A DNA stretch of 64,000 nucleotides from Ciborinia camelliae (GCA_025890175.1 JANPYM010000009.1:1675782-1739781), one strand, 5' to 3'. Positions 1 to 10,992 are shown, numbered from the stretch's first letter. Notes: generated from the sequence alone by a model not told the origin. Numbers and translations are program-made.

Positions 1-36
1 AATGTTCTACGTCGGCCAATCTAACAAAATGTTCAG

Positions 37-1099
37 TTGGCTCATTTTGAAAGGAGAGGAGACAGAAGCTAGGAGCGTTATTTCAGCACTTGCAGGTCTT
101 CCTGAAGATGATCCCTCTGTCTGCACTGAAGTCACTGAGATCAAAGATACAGTTCTCGAGATGGCCAAGTACGGTTACTGTGATCTCTTCACTATGGGCC
201 GTGACCGCAACTTTCACCGTGTCGTGCTGGCATATTTTAGTCAAGTATTCCAACAAATCTCTGGTATTAACCTCATCACCTATTATGCGGCTACAATATT
301 TGAAAAGTACATGGGTCTCGATGGTCAAACTTCACGTATCCTCGCAGCCGCCAACGGAACAGTGTATTTTGGTACTTCCTTCCTTGCCATCCGGGTAATC
401 GAACTATTTGGTCGCCGCAGACTCATGTTAGGAAGCTCAGCAGGTTTGGTAGCAAGTATGGTCATTCTCGCTATCATGACCCACCTTTCCGAAACCCATA
501 TCGGCGGAGCAGGGCCTGGATTCGTCTCCTGCGTATTCCTCTTCATCTTTAATACTTTCTTCGCTATTGGCTGGCTGGCAATCCCTTGGTTGTACCCAGC
601 TGAAATCGTACCCCTCAAAATCCGCGCACCAGCCAATGGTCTTTCCACATCCGCCAATTGGATTTTTAATTTCATGGTTGTGATGGTCACCCCAGTTGCA
701 TTCAATTCGATCGGATACAAAACCTATGTTGTTTTTGCCGTCATCAACTTCGCTATAATACCAGTTGTCTACTTCTTCTACCCAGAAACCGCATATAGGA
801 AGTTGGAGGAAATTGATGCCATATTTATTAAGGCAAAAGGCTGGTCTCATGTAGTTCAAGTTGCGAGGAAGGAACCGTTAAGATATGGAAAGAATGGAGA
901 GTCCATCAGTAGTAGTATCAATACGGAGGAAATTTATATTGGGGATCAAGAGGTTAACAATCCGAGAGTGGTAGAAAAGGATGAAATTGGAAGTGGTAAT
1001 GGAACGGTGACGCATAATGAGAATATTAAGGATGGAAAATTAAGTGCAGCTACTAGTTACGGGGATTTAGGGAACGATAAAGGCACTTCTAAGGAATAG
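37..1099 (+). CDS. MFS sugar transporter, 3' exon (5' part off the window)
   Basis: This is the C-terminal two thirds of a major facilitator superfamily sugar/H+ symporter (Pfam Sugar_tr type) of the plasma membrane. The sequence shows the end of the central cytoplasmic loop (WLILKG, where families have PRWLxxxG), then about six hydrophobic helices (TM7-12). It also has the conserved QQISGIN-like stretch, an FGRRR loop, WLYPAEIVPLKIRA and the terminal PETAYRKLEEID motif. The tail after residue ~290 is hydrophilic and disordered. The exon probably starts at base 37: bases 20-36 look like the end of an intron (CTAAC, then ..TTCAG), and the T at 37 would complete a split Arg codon before Trp (phase 2). 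The ATG at base 2 is therefore probably intronic. The stop is TAG at 1097-1099. Substrate cannot be told; hexose, lactose-type or quinate-type are all possible. Confidence 0.9.
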
Positions 1100-1964
1100 A
1101 CTGAGGTGGTGTAACGGTTGGACCATGAGTCCAGGAGGTGGCTTTTTTTTATATACCCAACAATAGCAGCCATTGGTGGCTTTAATGCCATGTTCTTTTC
1201 TCCGCCCGATAATCATTATTTTCCACCCAGTACCAAAAGTTGAATAGCCATCGTTGTCGTCGCCTATTACGTACGAAGCTTAAAATCAGTATCATCTCCG
1301 GGGTGCATAATATTCAGCGCTTCAAATCTAGTATGTGATGAAGTGAAATCACTCTCATATTTCTAGGTTGATTTTTCATATAAAAAAAGTTCTGTTATGA
1401 CATACGCCAGTATAAGGAAGATGACAATGAAGATGCTGGACCAGGAGATCTGACGTTGATGAAGAAGAAATAGAAGAAGAGCAAGAAGGTGGATATTGTA
1501 TGCCACCCCTTTCTTTCGCTTTGAGCGCATTTACTGATCTTTTCCAAAGCAATAGTATAACCACAAACATTAAAAATAAGTTAAGCCGCACAAATCGGTG
1601 GCTTTCAGTCAAGAAACGACAATTGTGGCCGAAAATGGAGAGGTCACCAGTACGCCGTCACTTTCTCAGGCTTTGGGCGCATTTACTAATCCTTTCTAAG
1701 GCAATGAGGACAATGCAATTGCGAACAATGATGATGGATTAGGCGATCTGTCAACGATGAAGAAAAAAAAAGCAAAAGGTTCAGGGAGACGAAATGAAGA
1801 AGTTACAATAAAGGAAGACGGAGATTAAGCGGTAGGTTCGATGGGAGGGGGTAGGCTCGGTAGGTTCGGCTTGTGCTCGTACACAGTTTTTTATTCGTTT
1901 TTCCGTAGACGATTTTGAGAGAACGGGTAGGTTAATAAAAAAATAATTCACCCATATACAGACG
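1100..1964. other. Gene-free stretch with diverged direct repeat
   Basis: No intact gene is seen. A diverged direct repeat is present: about 40 bases at 1518-1557 (CTTTGAGCGCATTTACTGAT..) recur at about 1671-1711 (CTTTGGGCGCATTTACTAAT..), roughly 153 bases apart. Each copy is followed by purine-rich GATGAAGAAGAAA-type sequence. The repeat may belong to the decayed coding region that follows; this is inference. Confidence 0.4.
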
Positions 1965-4330
1965 ATGATAATTTTCGCGAAGCACGACGTTCATATGGCA
2001 TCTGTACGAAACTCGTCGATGATAGTGGATGGACTTGTTTGGAAGATACGCAGATGCCCGGACTTTTCTAAAGTCCTGAATACGACGAAACTGTCTCATA
2101 GGGCACAGAACTTACTGGAGCGGACGACGCCGACAACGCAGATGGCGCTTTTCCTTTCACGGGTAAATATTTATCAGGAGTGAACTCTGATGGCGAGGTC
2201 ATCCATCAAGAGTGGCGAGAGAAGAAGGGGACTCTGACCGGGCATTGGGTGAAAGTATTTGGTCCTGCGAAACATGCACTTTCCGGCAACGATCTTAATG
2301 TTCAGGACACCATCGATAGGGCCAACATCAACAAGAGAAGATGTACGGCACAAGAGACGAGGCGGGATGAGAATGGAAAGAAACCTCATCTTCCACCAAT
2401 GTTGGCGGCAGAAAAGAATAGCGAATGGAAAGAGGAGGCGAGGGACTCTACACCATGCACCGAGTGGAAGCCTATGGATGAGATTCTGGCCATTGCAAAG
2501 ATGTCCAAGGGAGAAGGCAAAGGCAAGACAGCAGCTATATATCGACACTACGCCGCATCTTACGTCTACTCCTATTGTGGGATTTTATACCGCGAATTTT
2601 GGCCATTTACAAAGATTAGAAGGATGATGTTCGTGTCCTAAGTGACGGCAATATCAAGCGGGAGGCTGCGGATTCACTCAAGCTGTCGTATCAGCTTTAT
2701 ATAGAATATCCAGAAAGTATCACAGCTCAAGTAAAACTTGCCCTTGGTATTTCTAACCGCCATAAAGACACTCATAGCCTCACAGCATGCAGAATGGGAG
2801 ATTTATATACGGAGGTCCCAAAACCAGCAAGGAGATGTCAACTATGTCAACGGGGCTGCTCTCTTAAATTGCGGTCTTTCTGGCGATTCTAAGTTCAATG
2901 TTAAGAATGTGTCCGCTGAGACGTTTGGAAAGAAACAAATGAAGCAAATGGCGGATGATCTTGTCGTCGCGAAAGTCGAAGGAGAAAACCAGAGAGTGCG
3001 TTTGTTGTTGCAAGCGTAGGAGAAGTTCCGTAGTGTCGACGCAAGCCAAATAAAAAAGGCCAACAAGGAGATTCGCCGGTTGAATAGTCGGCTGAGTGAT
3101 CTTCACAGGACCAAGGATGCTAAGATTGAGAACTTGAAAGCCATGATCGCAGCGATGAAGGCATCATGTACTTGTGATGGGAAGGACCCCGAAACAGATG
3201 GTGAGTCTTCTGAGAACAAAAACTCGAACGATGATGAAGGAGATGAAGTCTCTCTGCGTAAGGTATAGTTACGATTAACTCATATCTGCGGGGTATTTGG
3301 ACAGTGCCATATTTCAATGAGGGGTGGAATCGGTACGAAAAGAGGATGGTAAAGGATGGAGATAAGGTTGTTCTCGTAAGACCCCCTACAGTATCTGTGG
3401 ACTCCATACATCCAGTAACAATAGGATTCTGGGACCAAACATGCATGGGTGTCTCACCTGGCATTCTGAAGGCCTTCAATGGTGACTACGATGGAGATGA
3501 GATGCATCTTTGCCCGGTTTATTCTCCAGGGGCGGTTAATGAATGTAGTAACTGGAATTGTACCCCCGAGCAAAGTGTCAGAGAGACCTAGATTCATATG
3601 TGATGCCTCTATATACCGAACAAGAAAGCTGGAAATATTCATTTATGCTACATTCCGCCATGACATTTAATGGGATGAGGTATGGGATTGAGCAGCCACT
3701 ATTGGCAGAGGAGACCCGAACTAGAGCGGAACATATAGACGGATTGCGATCTAGGTAGGGCACCGATGTGGGATCTGACGGATTCATATCGGAGACGATA
3801 CGTAGAATTTCGGATACAAACATACAGCAATTGTCTCAACCTCACGTGGGAGATAGGTCCAGAACAGCTCGACTTGCATCATCATGTGTGATCCGCAAGA
3901 AAGATGGGACTCTAGGCATCGCATCTAGGATATCCTTCATAACTATAACGAATTGTGACATATAATCCAAGACGGAAATCCAGCAACCAAGGCTATTTCC
4001 ACAATATGTGCGGGCGCACAGGAAATCCTTCTGGAAGGGCACCATGCCAAGAAAAAGGATCTTCCATCACACGATATCGCAACTCGGACGAGATTCTTGT
4101 ATTATTCGATGTAGGTCTATCAGACTCACCTATTGACAGATCAGTCAAACCCAAGATGTATATCAAAGGTGCTTATAAATCCACGCATACTCAGTAAGCT
4201 TCCCGAACCCAACCACCTCCTGGTATACAAGTTTGGATTACACAAGGTGGTGCAGTATTATTCCTTTGCTCTGTCGGATATTGAGGTCCTTTCACGTATA
4301 CTGTACGAACCTACCGAATCTCGAGCGTAG
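1965..4330 (+). pseudogene. Relic of a gene with an RNA polymerase largest-subunit-like active-site motif
   Basis: Several protein-like open stretches follow one another on the plus strand in shifting frames: about 2114-2641, 2626-2890, 2738-3268 (one internal TAG at 3017), 3304-3591, 3558-3963 (TAG at 3756) and 4016-4330 (TAG at 4112). The stretch at 3304-3591 contains DGDKVVLVRPPT (about 3355-3390), and 29 residues later NGDYDGDEM (3478-3504). In RPB1/beta-prime proteins, RQPxLH is followed at similar spacing by NADFDGDxM, which holds the three catalytic Mg-binding aspartates. All three Asp are kept here. A lysine-rich coiled coil lies upstream (about 3050-3170). The premature stops are single TAGs in otherwise open frames, as expected from CAG to TAG changes. 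The original gene type (divergent polymerase of a mobile or viral element, or a host paralogue) is unknown. It is not a functional Pol I/II/III subunit. Confidence 0.6.
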
Positions 4331-4771
4331 AGAGGAATGGGGGTTTGGGGGCTTGTCCCCATGAATTTGAAAGTATTCTTCTAGTTGACTAATTATAATT
4401 ATAATTATGATAATAACAACATAATGCTTTTTTCTTTTTTTTTTAGAAAAAAATAAATATAAAAATTATCTTCTCATCTAGTTACTATTTAACTTTCTAT
4501 AGGTAGTGTATTCCTCAACTAAGACCTCTAATACTATATCTATATTGTTTGAGTCCATAGTACAGTGAAAGAGTGTGAGAAGGACAAAGTTCTCATTATG
4601 CTATGTAGAATGTGTATGTACTGATATCTCAGTACATTTACAAAATCCCCCACATGAGTTTCGCACCAACCAGTTTCCCGATGATCTCCCAATGTACCCC
4701 ACCTTACACTTCGCTTAGCCATTCGACGTTTATATTTTCAAAAAACAGCTCCTCTTCCATCAAATACAATA
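4331..4771. other. AT-rich spacer before the tRNA
   Basis: The stretch is strongly AT-rich at about 4380-4500, with runs such as TAATTATAATTATAATTATG and a T-run at about 4429-4444. No coding potential or RNA gene was recognised. Confidence 0.5.
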
Positions 4772-4870
4772 GGTGGTGTGGTGTAATGGTAGCACGTGAC
4801 GTTGTGGTGTATTCTCATTGAATATCTACGCTTGTCCGTTTCAATCTGGGTTCGATTCCCAGCACCGCCA
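4772..4870 (+). tRNA. tRNA-His (anticodon GTG) with a ~28-nt intron (probable)
   Basis: The 7-bp acceptor stem is GGTGGTG (4772-4778) with CACCGCC (4863-4869), one G-U pair, and discriminator A at 4870. The D-stem is GTGT/GCAC (4781-4784 and 4792-4795). The T-arm is CTGGG-TTCGATT-CCCAG (4846-4862), a perfect B box. An A box (TGGTGTAATGG) is at 4779-4789. Length is 99 nt, implying an intron after position 37, about 4808-4835. The 5' loop reads TT-GTG-G (4802-4807), as in yeast tRNA-His, so the anticodon would be 4804-4806. Intron bases CTAC (4826-4829) can pair with GTGG in the anticodon loop, as expected for the splicing motif. Weak point: the anticodon stem (TGACG with CGTTT) has one G-U pair and one T-T mismatch, so identity or function is less certain than the tRNA nature. 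Confidence 0.75.
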
Positions 4871-6192
4871 GGCATTCTAGCTTGGATTGAAAATTAATTG
4901 GGATGGTTTGAATCCATTCAATTCCTATGTTTCTTTTTGTCTTTTTTTGCAGTTTTTTTTTTGGTGGCGGTTGTTTGGCGGGGTTGATGTGGTGGGGTAA
5001 GCGAGTGAAGGGTGGCTCGTGCTTTTTGCTTGGTACAAGTGCGAATAATGTGGAGCGGGAACTTAAGGAAAAGTACCTACCTACCTAGTTGGCAGTGCGG
5101 GGAATGGAACTCAGATTATTTCTTTTGGTATACTACATACATAACAGCTTGAGCTCAATCATTCTTGTACATTTCTTTTTAATTGTAAGAGTACAAATCT
5201 ACTCGCTCGAGTCTTGCCACACATCATAACGGACGACAAAGCGGCCAACACTTGGAAGAAATGAGAACAGGCAGGACCTCGACAAAGGAGAAGATCCTCT
5301 GGAAGTATTTTGCCCCGAACGCAATGCAGAAATGAATAACAACATTGACTCTCATCTGTGCGCCGATATGGGATCCCAACATACCTAGTCAGTCAGTCAC
5401 CTTTAGAAAAAAGCATCATTTCCGATCAAGCTACCATTTTTGACCCTGGAGCTACCCTTAATGCATTGACCCAGGGCAATAGCTCATGGTCAGACTTTTA
5501 GTTATTAATGAACTCGTAAAGACCGAGTGTCATCACGGTCGCCTTCAATGGTCTTCACGGAAGAAGGTGGTCAATCACAAGCTTCTACAAGGATGTGTCA
5601 TGGTTTGTGTTGGTCGATGTTGGGTTGGGGTTCCGATTGAAATATTGGCATCATGGCATGGTTACTGATAGTATCCCCTTGACTTCATTCTGTTGACCGG
5701 GTTTGGATATTAATAAGATCTATTGGTGAATATCTTTCTCCTTAGTAGTAATGACCCGAGGGTTTGGATCGAGTTGTGAGGTGCATGCATGAGGGAGCGT
5801 ATGCATATTGATTGCAACGGTCTGGAGAGGGGTATCTATCCATGGTTGGTTGCTTACCGTCGATCATCCAAATTTCTGTGTTGAGTGATAATGGATGGGC
5901 GCCTAAGTGGGCAGGTTGATTATGATTATTTGAACGGGGTGCATACTCTACCTGTCGTGGGCTTACCATGACACGACAGAGTAGTATTCTGTGTTAACCT
6001 CTATAGATATCTTTTATAGGAGGTAATTGTCTGTATTGGGTAGCTATAAGAGGCGCGGAAAAGTATTCAATGGATGGTTCATTCGCACTTGATTTTTGTT
6101 TTCTCGCTCCCAATCACACCATTTCATACATAACAAACCAGTTTTCAATTACATTCACCATTTCAGTTTACCTTTCGAGGTAACTAAGAAAT
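4871..6192. other. Gene-free stretch
   Basis: No convincing coding region was found. There are only short chance ORFs without family resemblance. A T-rich stretch just downstream of the tRNA (about 4934-4962, ending in a run of nine T) could serve as a Pol III terminator. Confidence 0.4.
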
Positions 6193-6527
6193 ATGTCCCA
6201 TTCAAACAACTCATCTTTCAACCCCTCCTCTCTTCTCCTCTCTCCTCTCTCCTCTCCTATTGTCTCAGCATCATCGTTCACGATTAAGCTCGACAAAGAA
6301 TTCAGAGAGTTGAGGAAGGTCGACAAATGATCGACAAAATGGAACACGCACTAAACAAGACTGAAAAGCTTGTTGATATGGTCGATATGGTCGATATGAA
6401 GCTCGAGGAGATTGCCGATTCAAAAACCAAAATGGATGTGTATTGCAAGGTGATCGATATGGCGATGAGTATGGAGTTTTTGTATAGTTTTGCAAGTGAT
6501 CTTGAAACTTTGATATCGGGCATTTGA
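6193..6527 (+). CDS. Small coiled-coil protein with an internal one-base frameshift (putative)
   Basis: An ATG at 6193 opens a Ser-rich frame (starts MSHSNNSSFNPSS) that turns into a charged helix (KLDKEFRELRKV) and stops at 6328-6330. A second frame begins at the overlapping ATG (6327) and continues the same helical character (DKMEHALNKTEKLVDMVDMV, then MKLEEIADSKTKMD) to TGA at 6525-6527. One additional A in the AAA at 6325-6327 would make one 112-residue protein. The neighbouring copy of the same motif (CGACAAAATGG, 6332-6342) has four A. So either this is a base error or deletion in an A run, or the gene is broken. No family was recognised. A short Met/Asp repeat lies at the centre of the helix. 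The unusual composition suggests real coding, but this is inference. Confidence 0.4.
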
Positions 6528-7600
6528 ATGGTTATCCAGGTGGAAAAGACCGAGGAAGTCGAAGGATTTCTTTTTAGCTTGCAGGATGAACACATTCTTT
6601 TTGGATTTAGAAACTTGCAAGAGTCAATGTGCTTAAATTAATTTTTGAAGTGGGGATTTCATAGGAGAATAGAGTGCTTCAACATTTATAATTTTGCCTA
6701 AGTATCCCTTCAAATTCTGTGCTGAATTGATGACAGATGACTCGGAGAACTTCCACGAGTCCCGATTGATTGGAATTATGATGGATATCTGAAACCACGT
6801 CTCATATTGTATGTAGTGAAGCAATTGTGAAGGATTGATGGGGAGGAGATGAAAAAGTAAAGTCAAAATGAACTGAGAAAGAAAAGAGGAAGGATTGATG
6901 AAGTCTCTGAGGATTGGGGAGAGGAAGGAGCATAGCGAAGAGAAGAGAAGATGAGAAAATAGGCGTCCAATCAAAGGATTACTAGTACTTCCCCTCGTCA
7001 TTTCTTTGCAATATCAAAAATATACCTAGTCTATTTCAATTCTTCGCGGATAGCGGGTAGAATGAAGAAGGAAGGTAAGCGATGCGGTTAATGTTGCCGA
7101 GAATGAAGGGGTATTAACACTGGCATATCATTTTTATGGTGTAGAAGGGCGGTCGTCCAAGGTACCTATTATATACGAAGAAAAAGGCAAGTCTTGTGAT
7201 CAATGTTGCAGAAAATGAGAGGTAAGGCTATTTATCCCAAATCATCATTATTTTTTAGCCCATGGTATCCTTTAATATGCAACCTTTTTTGACTTAGTCA
7301 ATTTTTAATTCAGCAGCCAATTTTGGTCCATTAGTCCACTTTAGGGGGTATGTATGTTTTACCTAGACAGGAGCCTTTTTTGGTAGGGTAGGCTTGCAGG
7401 TCTTTCGTGCAGGAAACTTCAAGGGTCGTGAAGGATTATGTTGGGGATTGGACGAATCAAAACTGGACGACAGCCCATGTTGGAGAAGGATGAAAACCAA
7501 GATCAGAACAGCCTACTCTGTAATAAGATGATAGTGAGCCGTTTTTTGGCACTCTCAAAATTTGTTAGAGCCAATAAAAATGCTAAATAGGAAAAGGATT
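6528..7600. other. Gene-free stretch
   Basis: Nothing recognisable. Open frames are short and of low complexity, and no RNA gene or mobile-element ends were noticed. Confidence 0.4.
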
Positions 7601-8182
7601 ATTTAGGGTCGAGAAAAATATTATGTGGCAAAAACATATGTGGGAAAACAAGGATAATCTAGAACACTATTTAGGAGAGTACTATTTAGGAGAATAATAT
7701 GGCGTCTTTTTTGGGACAATTCGAGACACATGCATGCAATGGGTGTTTTTGAAAATCGTAAGTTGTGGATCACATATCGCGGAGTTGCAATCGCGTTTAA
7801 TACCCTAATAGGATTAGCTCTCACAAGAGTATGCAGGAGGTTGCAGGAGCTCTGCGATTTTTTTGGAGGGGGGAATGCTTTGAGGGGAAATGAAGAGCTA
7901 TAAGAGAGTAAATGACAATTTAGACTAGAAAAGAGTGAAAAGCTTACTGCGGAAATGGAAGGCTTGAGAGAGTAGAGAAATGAATACACAGGAATTCTAA
8001 CCCTTGTCGATATGTGATATGCGATGGCCATGCCAGAGACATCATAAATACTATTTAGGAGAACACCACTATTTAGGAGAACACTATTTAGGAGAACCAC
8101 TATTTAGGAGAACACTATTTAGGAGAACACTATCTAGGACATCATTATCTAGGCCGAAAGAATATTATGTAGGAAAATGAAG
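7600..8182. repeat. Two blocks of ACTATTTAGGAGAAC minisatellite flanking a ~350-bp centre
   Basis: A 13-15 bp unit (ACTATTTAGGAGA..) occurs twice at about 7666-7695 and at least five times, with two variant copies (TATCTAGG), at about 8049-8153. Both blocks are associated with a shared sequence: AATATTATGTGGCAAAA at 7617-7633 and AATATTATGTAGGAAAA at 8161-8177. The blocks are in direct orientation. No transposase or terminal inverted repeat was seen. A minus-strand open frame across the whole unit exists only because the repeat lacks stops in that frame (VLLNS repeats). It is not treated as a gene. Confidence 0.6.
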
Positions 8183-10166
8183 ATTGTACACAGCGAAACG
8201 TTCGAATCTTGTGTAAACAAATTAGTATATTATCTATACAAAATAAAAGATACAGATTGAACATTGTAAACCTCATCTAGTATATAAGAAGTGTCAATTC
8301 CACCATGAAATCAGAATTTAAACATCAATTCAATTACTTTCTATACTTGAACTTGACCCTCGATTCCGGAGCTGTATTTCACAAACACCCTCCGCCCACC
8401 CATTACTATCTATTTACTTATTAGATATTCAGTGAGCACAATTTGGATAGTGTGACTAGTTAAACATTAAATATTAATGTATGTTGATCACAATTTTTTT
8501 TTGATACATGATTGAATATATTTTGTACTGGGGGGGGGGGGCAACCCGCCATTGACCAAGGCTTATGGCCCCCACCACCCCGAATGCTCCCATGGTTGGA
8601 TACAGTACTTATGCAAGCACATTTCAATAGCACCAGCCGTTACACGTACCACACAGTTGAAACCCTCAAATAAGTCGTATATCAAACCAAAAAACATTTA
8701 CGTCATGGGCCTATTCGGAAGACAAGTATGTACACCCCACTCTGCTACAACATAAGCATTATTAATTTGAGATCTATAGACGTCAATAACGATACCGGCT
8801 TGTGTGACTCAAATAGTCACAATAGTAACGACCTTCCGATACGCTATAACGCCATCCGCGGAAGTCCAAATGTCAGATATTGATGACAAGCAGGCGTTAG
8901 ACGCCATGACTGATGCCTTCAGTAATTGGGATCTAAATATTTCCTGTAACGATGGTGATGCAGGGACCGAACAAGAGAAGGAGCGATAAGGATGTAAGTG
9001 AAGAAAGGAAGAAACACCGGATTCTGGCTCGGGAAGATAGGGGAAATCTTGTTAAATATTGGGACGAGAACTAGTGTAGAGTGGCAAGTTACTGTTCTTT
9101 GGACGAAGGGGAGGGAACGAGTTTGTAACAAAATGGACGCTAGCGACAGCACTAGTCGAACAATTGATAACTATTTCTCATCAATTTATGACTCGATACA
9201 TCTATCTCATATAGTTGAGAATGATGATTAAAATGAGTTGGCTGCATCGGGCGCGTTTACTCTCGTCACTTGAGGGCGGCCGATATCCAGCCTGCATGGT
9301 CACACGTATTGTGAGCTTATTTTCTTGGAAAGTCAAATAGTTTATATATGGTGCTGCCATGTCTTTCAGCGGACGAAGAATTTGCAAAAAACACGACACA
9401 CACAGCAATAACGCCTGAGCACTCTCATGGCTGCGACAGAAAAATATAAATCAGGATTGGGGAAAATGTCCAAAAGGGCGAGTACAAACCAGGAATGGAG
9501 AGGAGAAGATTTGGTATCTTTTGTGACAATTTTGGGTAGTTGCACTTCCCCAGGTCGAATATCCAGCTCAAGATATCATGAATCGTGGTCTAGATCAAGA
9601 TCCAAGATTCTTCATTGCCCACATAGAAATAAACGATTTACTCCAGATGAGATAAATAAGCTTTAGGGAGGAGAGGGGCGAGTTCCGCTTGATATTGAGA
9701 TGGTATACTTCTTTTGACAAATAGGATAGGGCGAGGAGTCCTAGCCCCCCATCTTACCTCTACCGGTATATCTCCTATAAACTACTATAAAAAGCGACCA
9801 GAGTATATATAAACAAAAGAACTGTGAGATGGCTGCTGAATGCATTCCAAACCGCTCTATTTCGGTAGCATTTCCTTCCAATCGACGGAAACCTCCCTCT
9901 CGGCACCAACAATATCATTTATTTTTCACAACCATAAACAAACAGGGAGAACCTTCCAAGTATTTCCCCTTAAAAATTGAAATAAAACAATGCGATGGAG
10001 ATCAAAGATCAAGAGCCACTTCTTCATGCTTAAATTATACATAGCTTTTATATCATCGTATTCCATTATACAAATGTCTTCGCACACTAGTAAAACATAG
10101 GGTCTTATTCTCTGTAAAAACCCTCCCCGTAAGCCGTTATCCCCATACCAATCATCGTACTTACAT
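8183..10166. other. Gene-poor stretch with a G12 run and a possible coding relic
   Basis: A run of 12 G lies at 8530-8541. Around 8840-9110 two frames look protein-like but are short: one ends at 8989 (starting near MSDIDDKQALDAMTDAF) and one runs from ATG 8959 to TAG near 9073 (KDVSEERKKHRILARED). They could be remnants of a decayed gene; no family was recognised. The rest, including 9100-10166, shows nothing convincing. Confidence 0.3.
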
Positions 10167-10992
10167 CTAGATAAGATGCTTTGATCTATTCCCCAAATGT
10201 TAGCATCACGCATCCTCTTTTTGGCAATTTCCAAAACACACCTGAAGTACGCCCTCAAATACACCACCTGCCAAACTCCCAACGAGACCAACATTCCCAT
10301 TGTTCCAAATGCAAACCATTTAACTCTGTTATTCGTGCTCTCATTTGTATCTCTCAGCTTTTGTTCTCTGTGTCTGAGATAGTCCATTTCCGAAACAATT
10401 TCCGCGACCATTTCCTCAATGCGCCGTAATTCGGTCTCGACTGGCTTAAGTTTCTCAGTAGCTTGGACAGCGGTCCAATCTTTAGCATCGGCTCCAATAT
10501 CGATATCGAGTTCAATGTGGCGGCGAGGATTGTTAATACGGTTTGCTGAGTGAGAGTTAGTACTGGCTGGAATGGAGATGAAGAAAGGGCAAACGAACAT
10601 GATTTAAAGAAATTGTAGAAGCACACAGCGAATGATGCATCGGCGTGAGATGTGAAGGCCATTCTCTTCTCGCCTATTAGATCCTTTGGTTTTGCATACT
10701 CATTTCCAACAGCGTCTTTAATCTATCCTTCATGTCAGCATGCCTTCAGACTTCCTTCAAGTAATCTCAGAAAACATACGTGCATATCGATTTGCATACC
10801 ATCCGACAATGATCCATCAACCGTAGCCGTAACTACTACCAAAGTATCCTTTGTCACAAAATTCCTAATACATCGCTCCGAGTGCATGTCCCCTCTCGGA
10901 TGAGCGTCGATGTCGAATTTCAGTGCTTCTGCAACTGCTAGTATCAGAAAGAAACCGCAAAGAGTTTGCAGAAACGACTTTGTATATGCCAT
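10167..10992 (-). CDS. erv25: p24-family cargo receptor ERV25 (ER-Golgi COPII vesicle protein)
   Basis: Erv25/p24-delta is a type I membrane protein of COPII/COPI vesicles that acts with Emp24 in ER-to-Golgi cargo export. Exons on the minus strand: 10992-10780, 10722-10599, 10545-10242, 10185-10167 (660 nt, 219 aa). Introns are 57, 53 and 56 nt, with branch sites such as ACTAACT and GCTAACA. Seen in order: signal peptide ([20 protein letters not shown]), lumenal GOLD domain with two Cys and VGNEY, the conserved block [16 protein letters not shown], a coiled coil ending [13 protein letters not shown], one TM, and the cytosolic tail YFRSKHLI. The tail is encoded partly by a 19-nt last exon and matches the yeast pattern YFKTKHII. 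The length fits yeast Erv25 (211 aa). It shares a 248-bp divergent promoter with the U1-C gene. Confidence 0.93.

Noticed and set aside
3304..3591. RNAi-type RNA-dependent RNA polymerase (QDE-1-like), which also has a DxDGD motif
   Set aside because: The upstream DGDKVVLVRPPT block and the following EM residues fit the RPB1/beta-prime pattern better than the RdRP pattern. A profile search would be decisive.
7621..8100. 159-codon minus-strand open frame
   Set aside because: It is open mainly because the minisatellite unit has no stop in that frame (VLLNS repeats); no ATG context or family.
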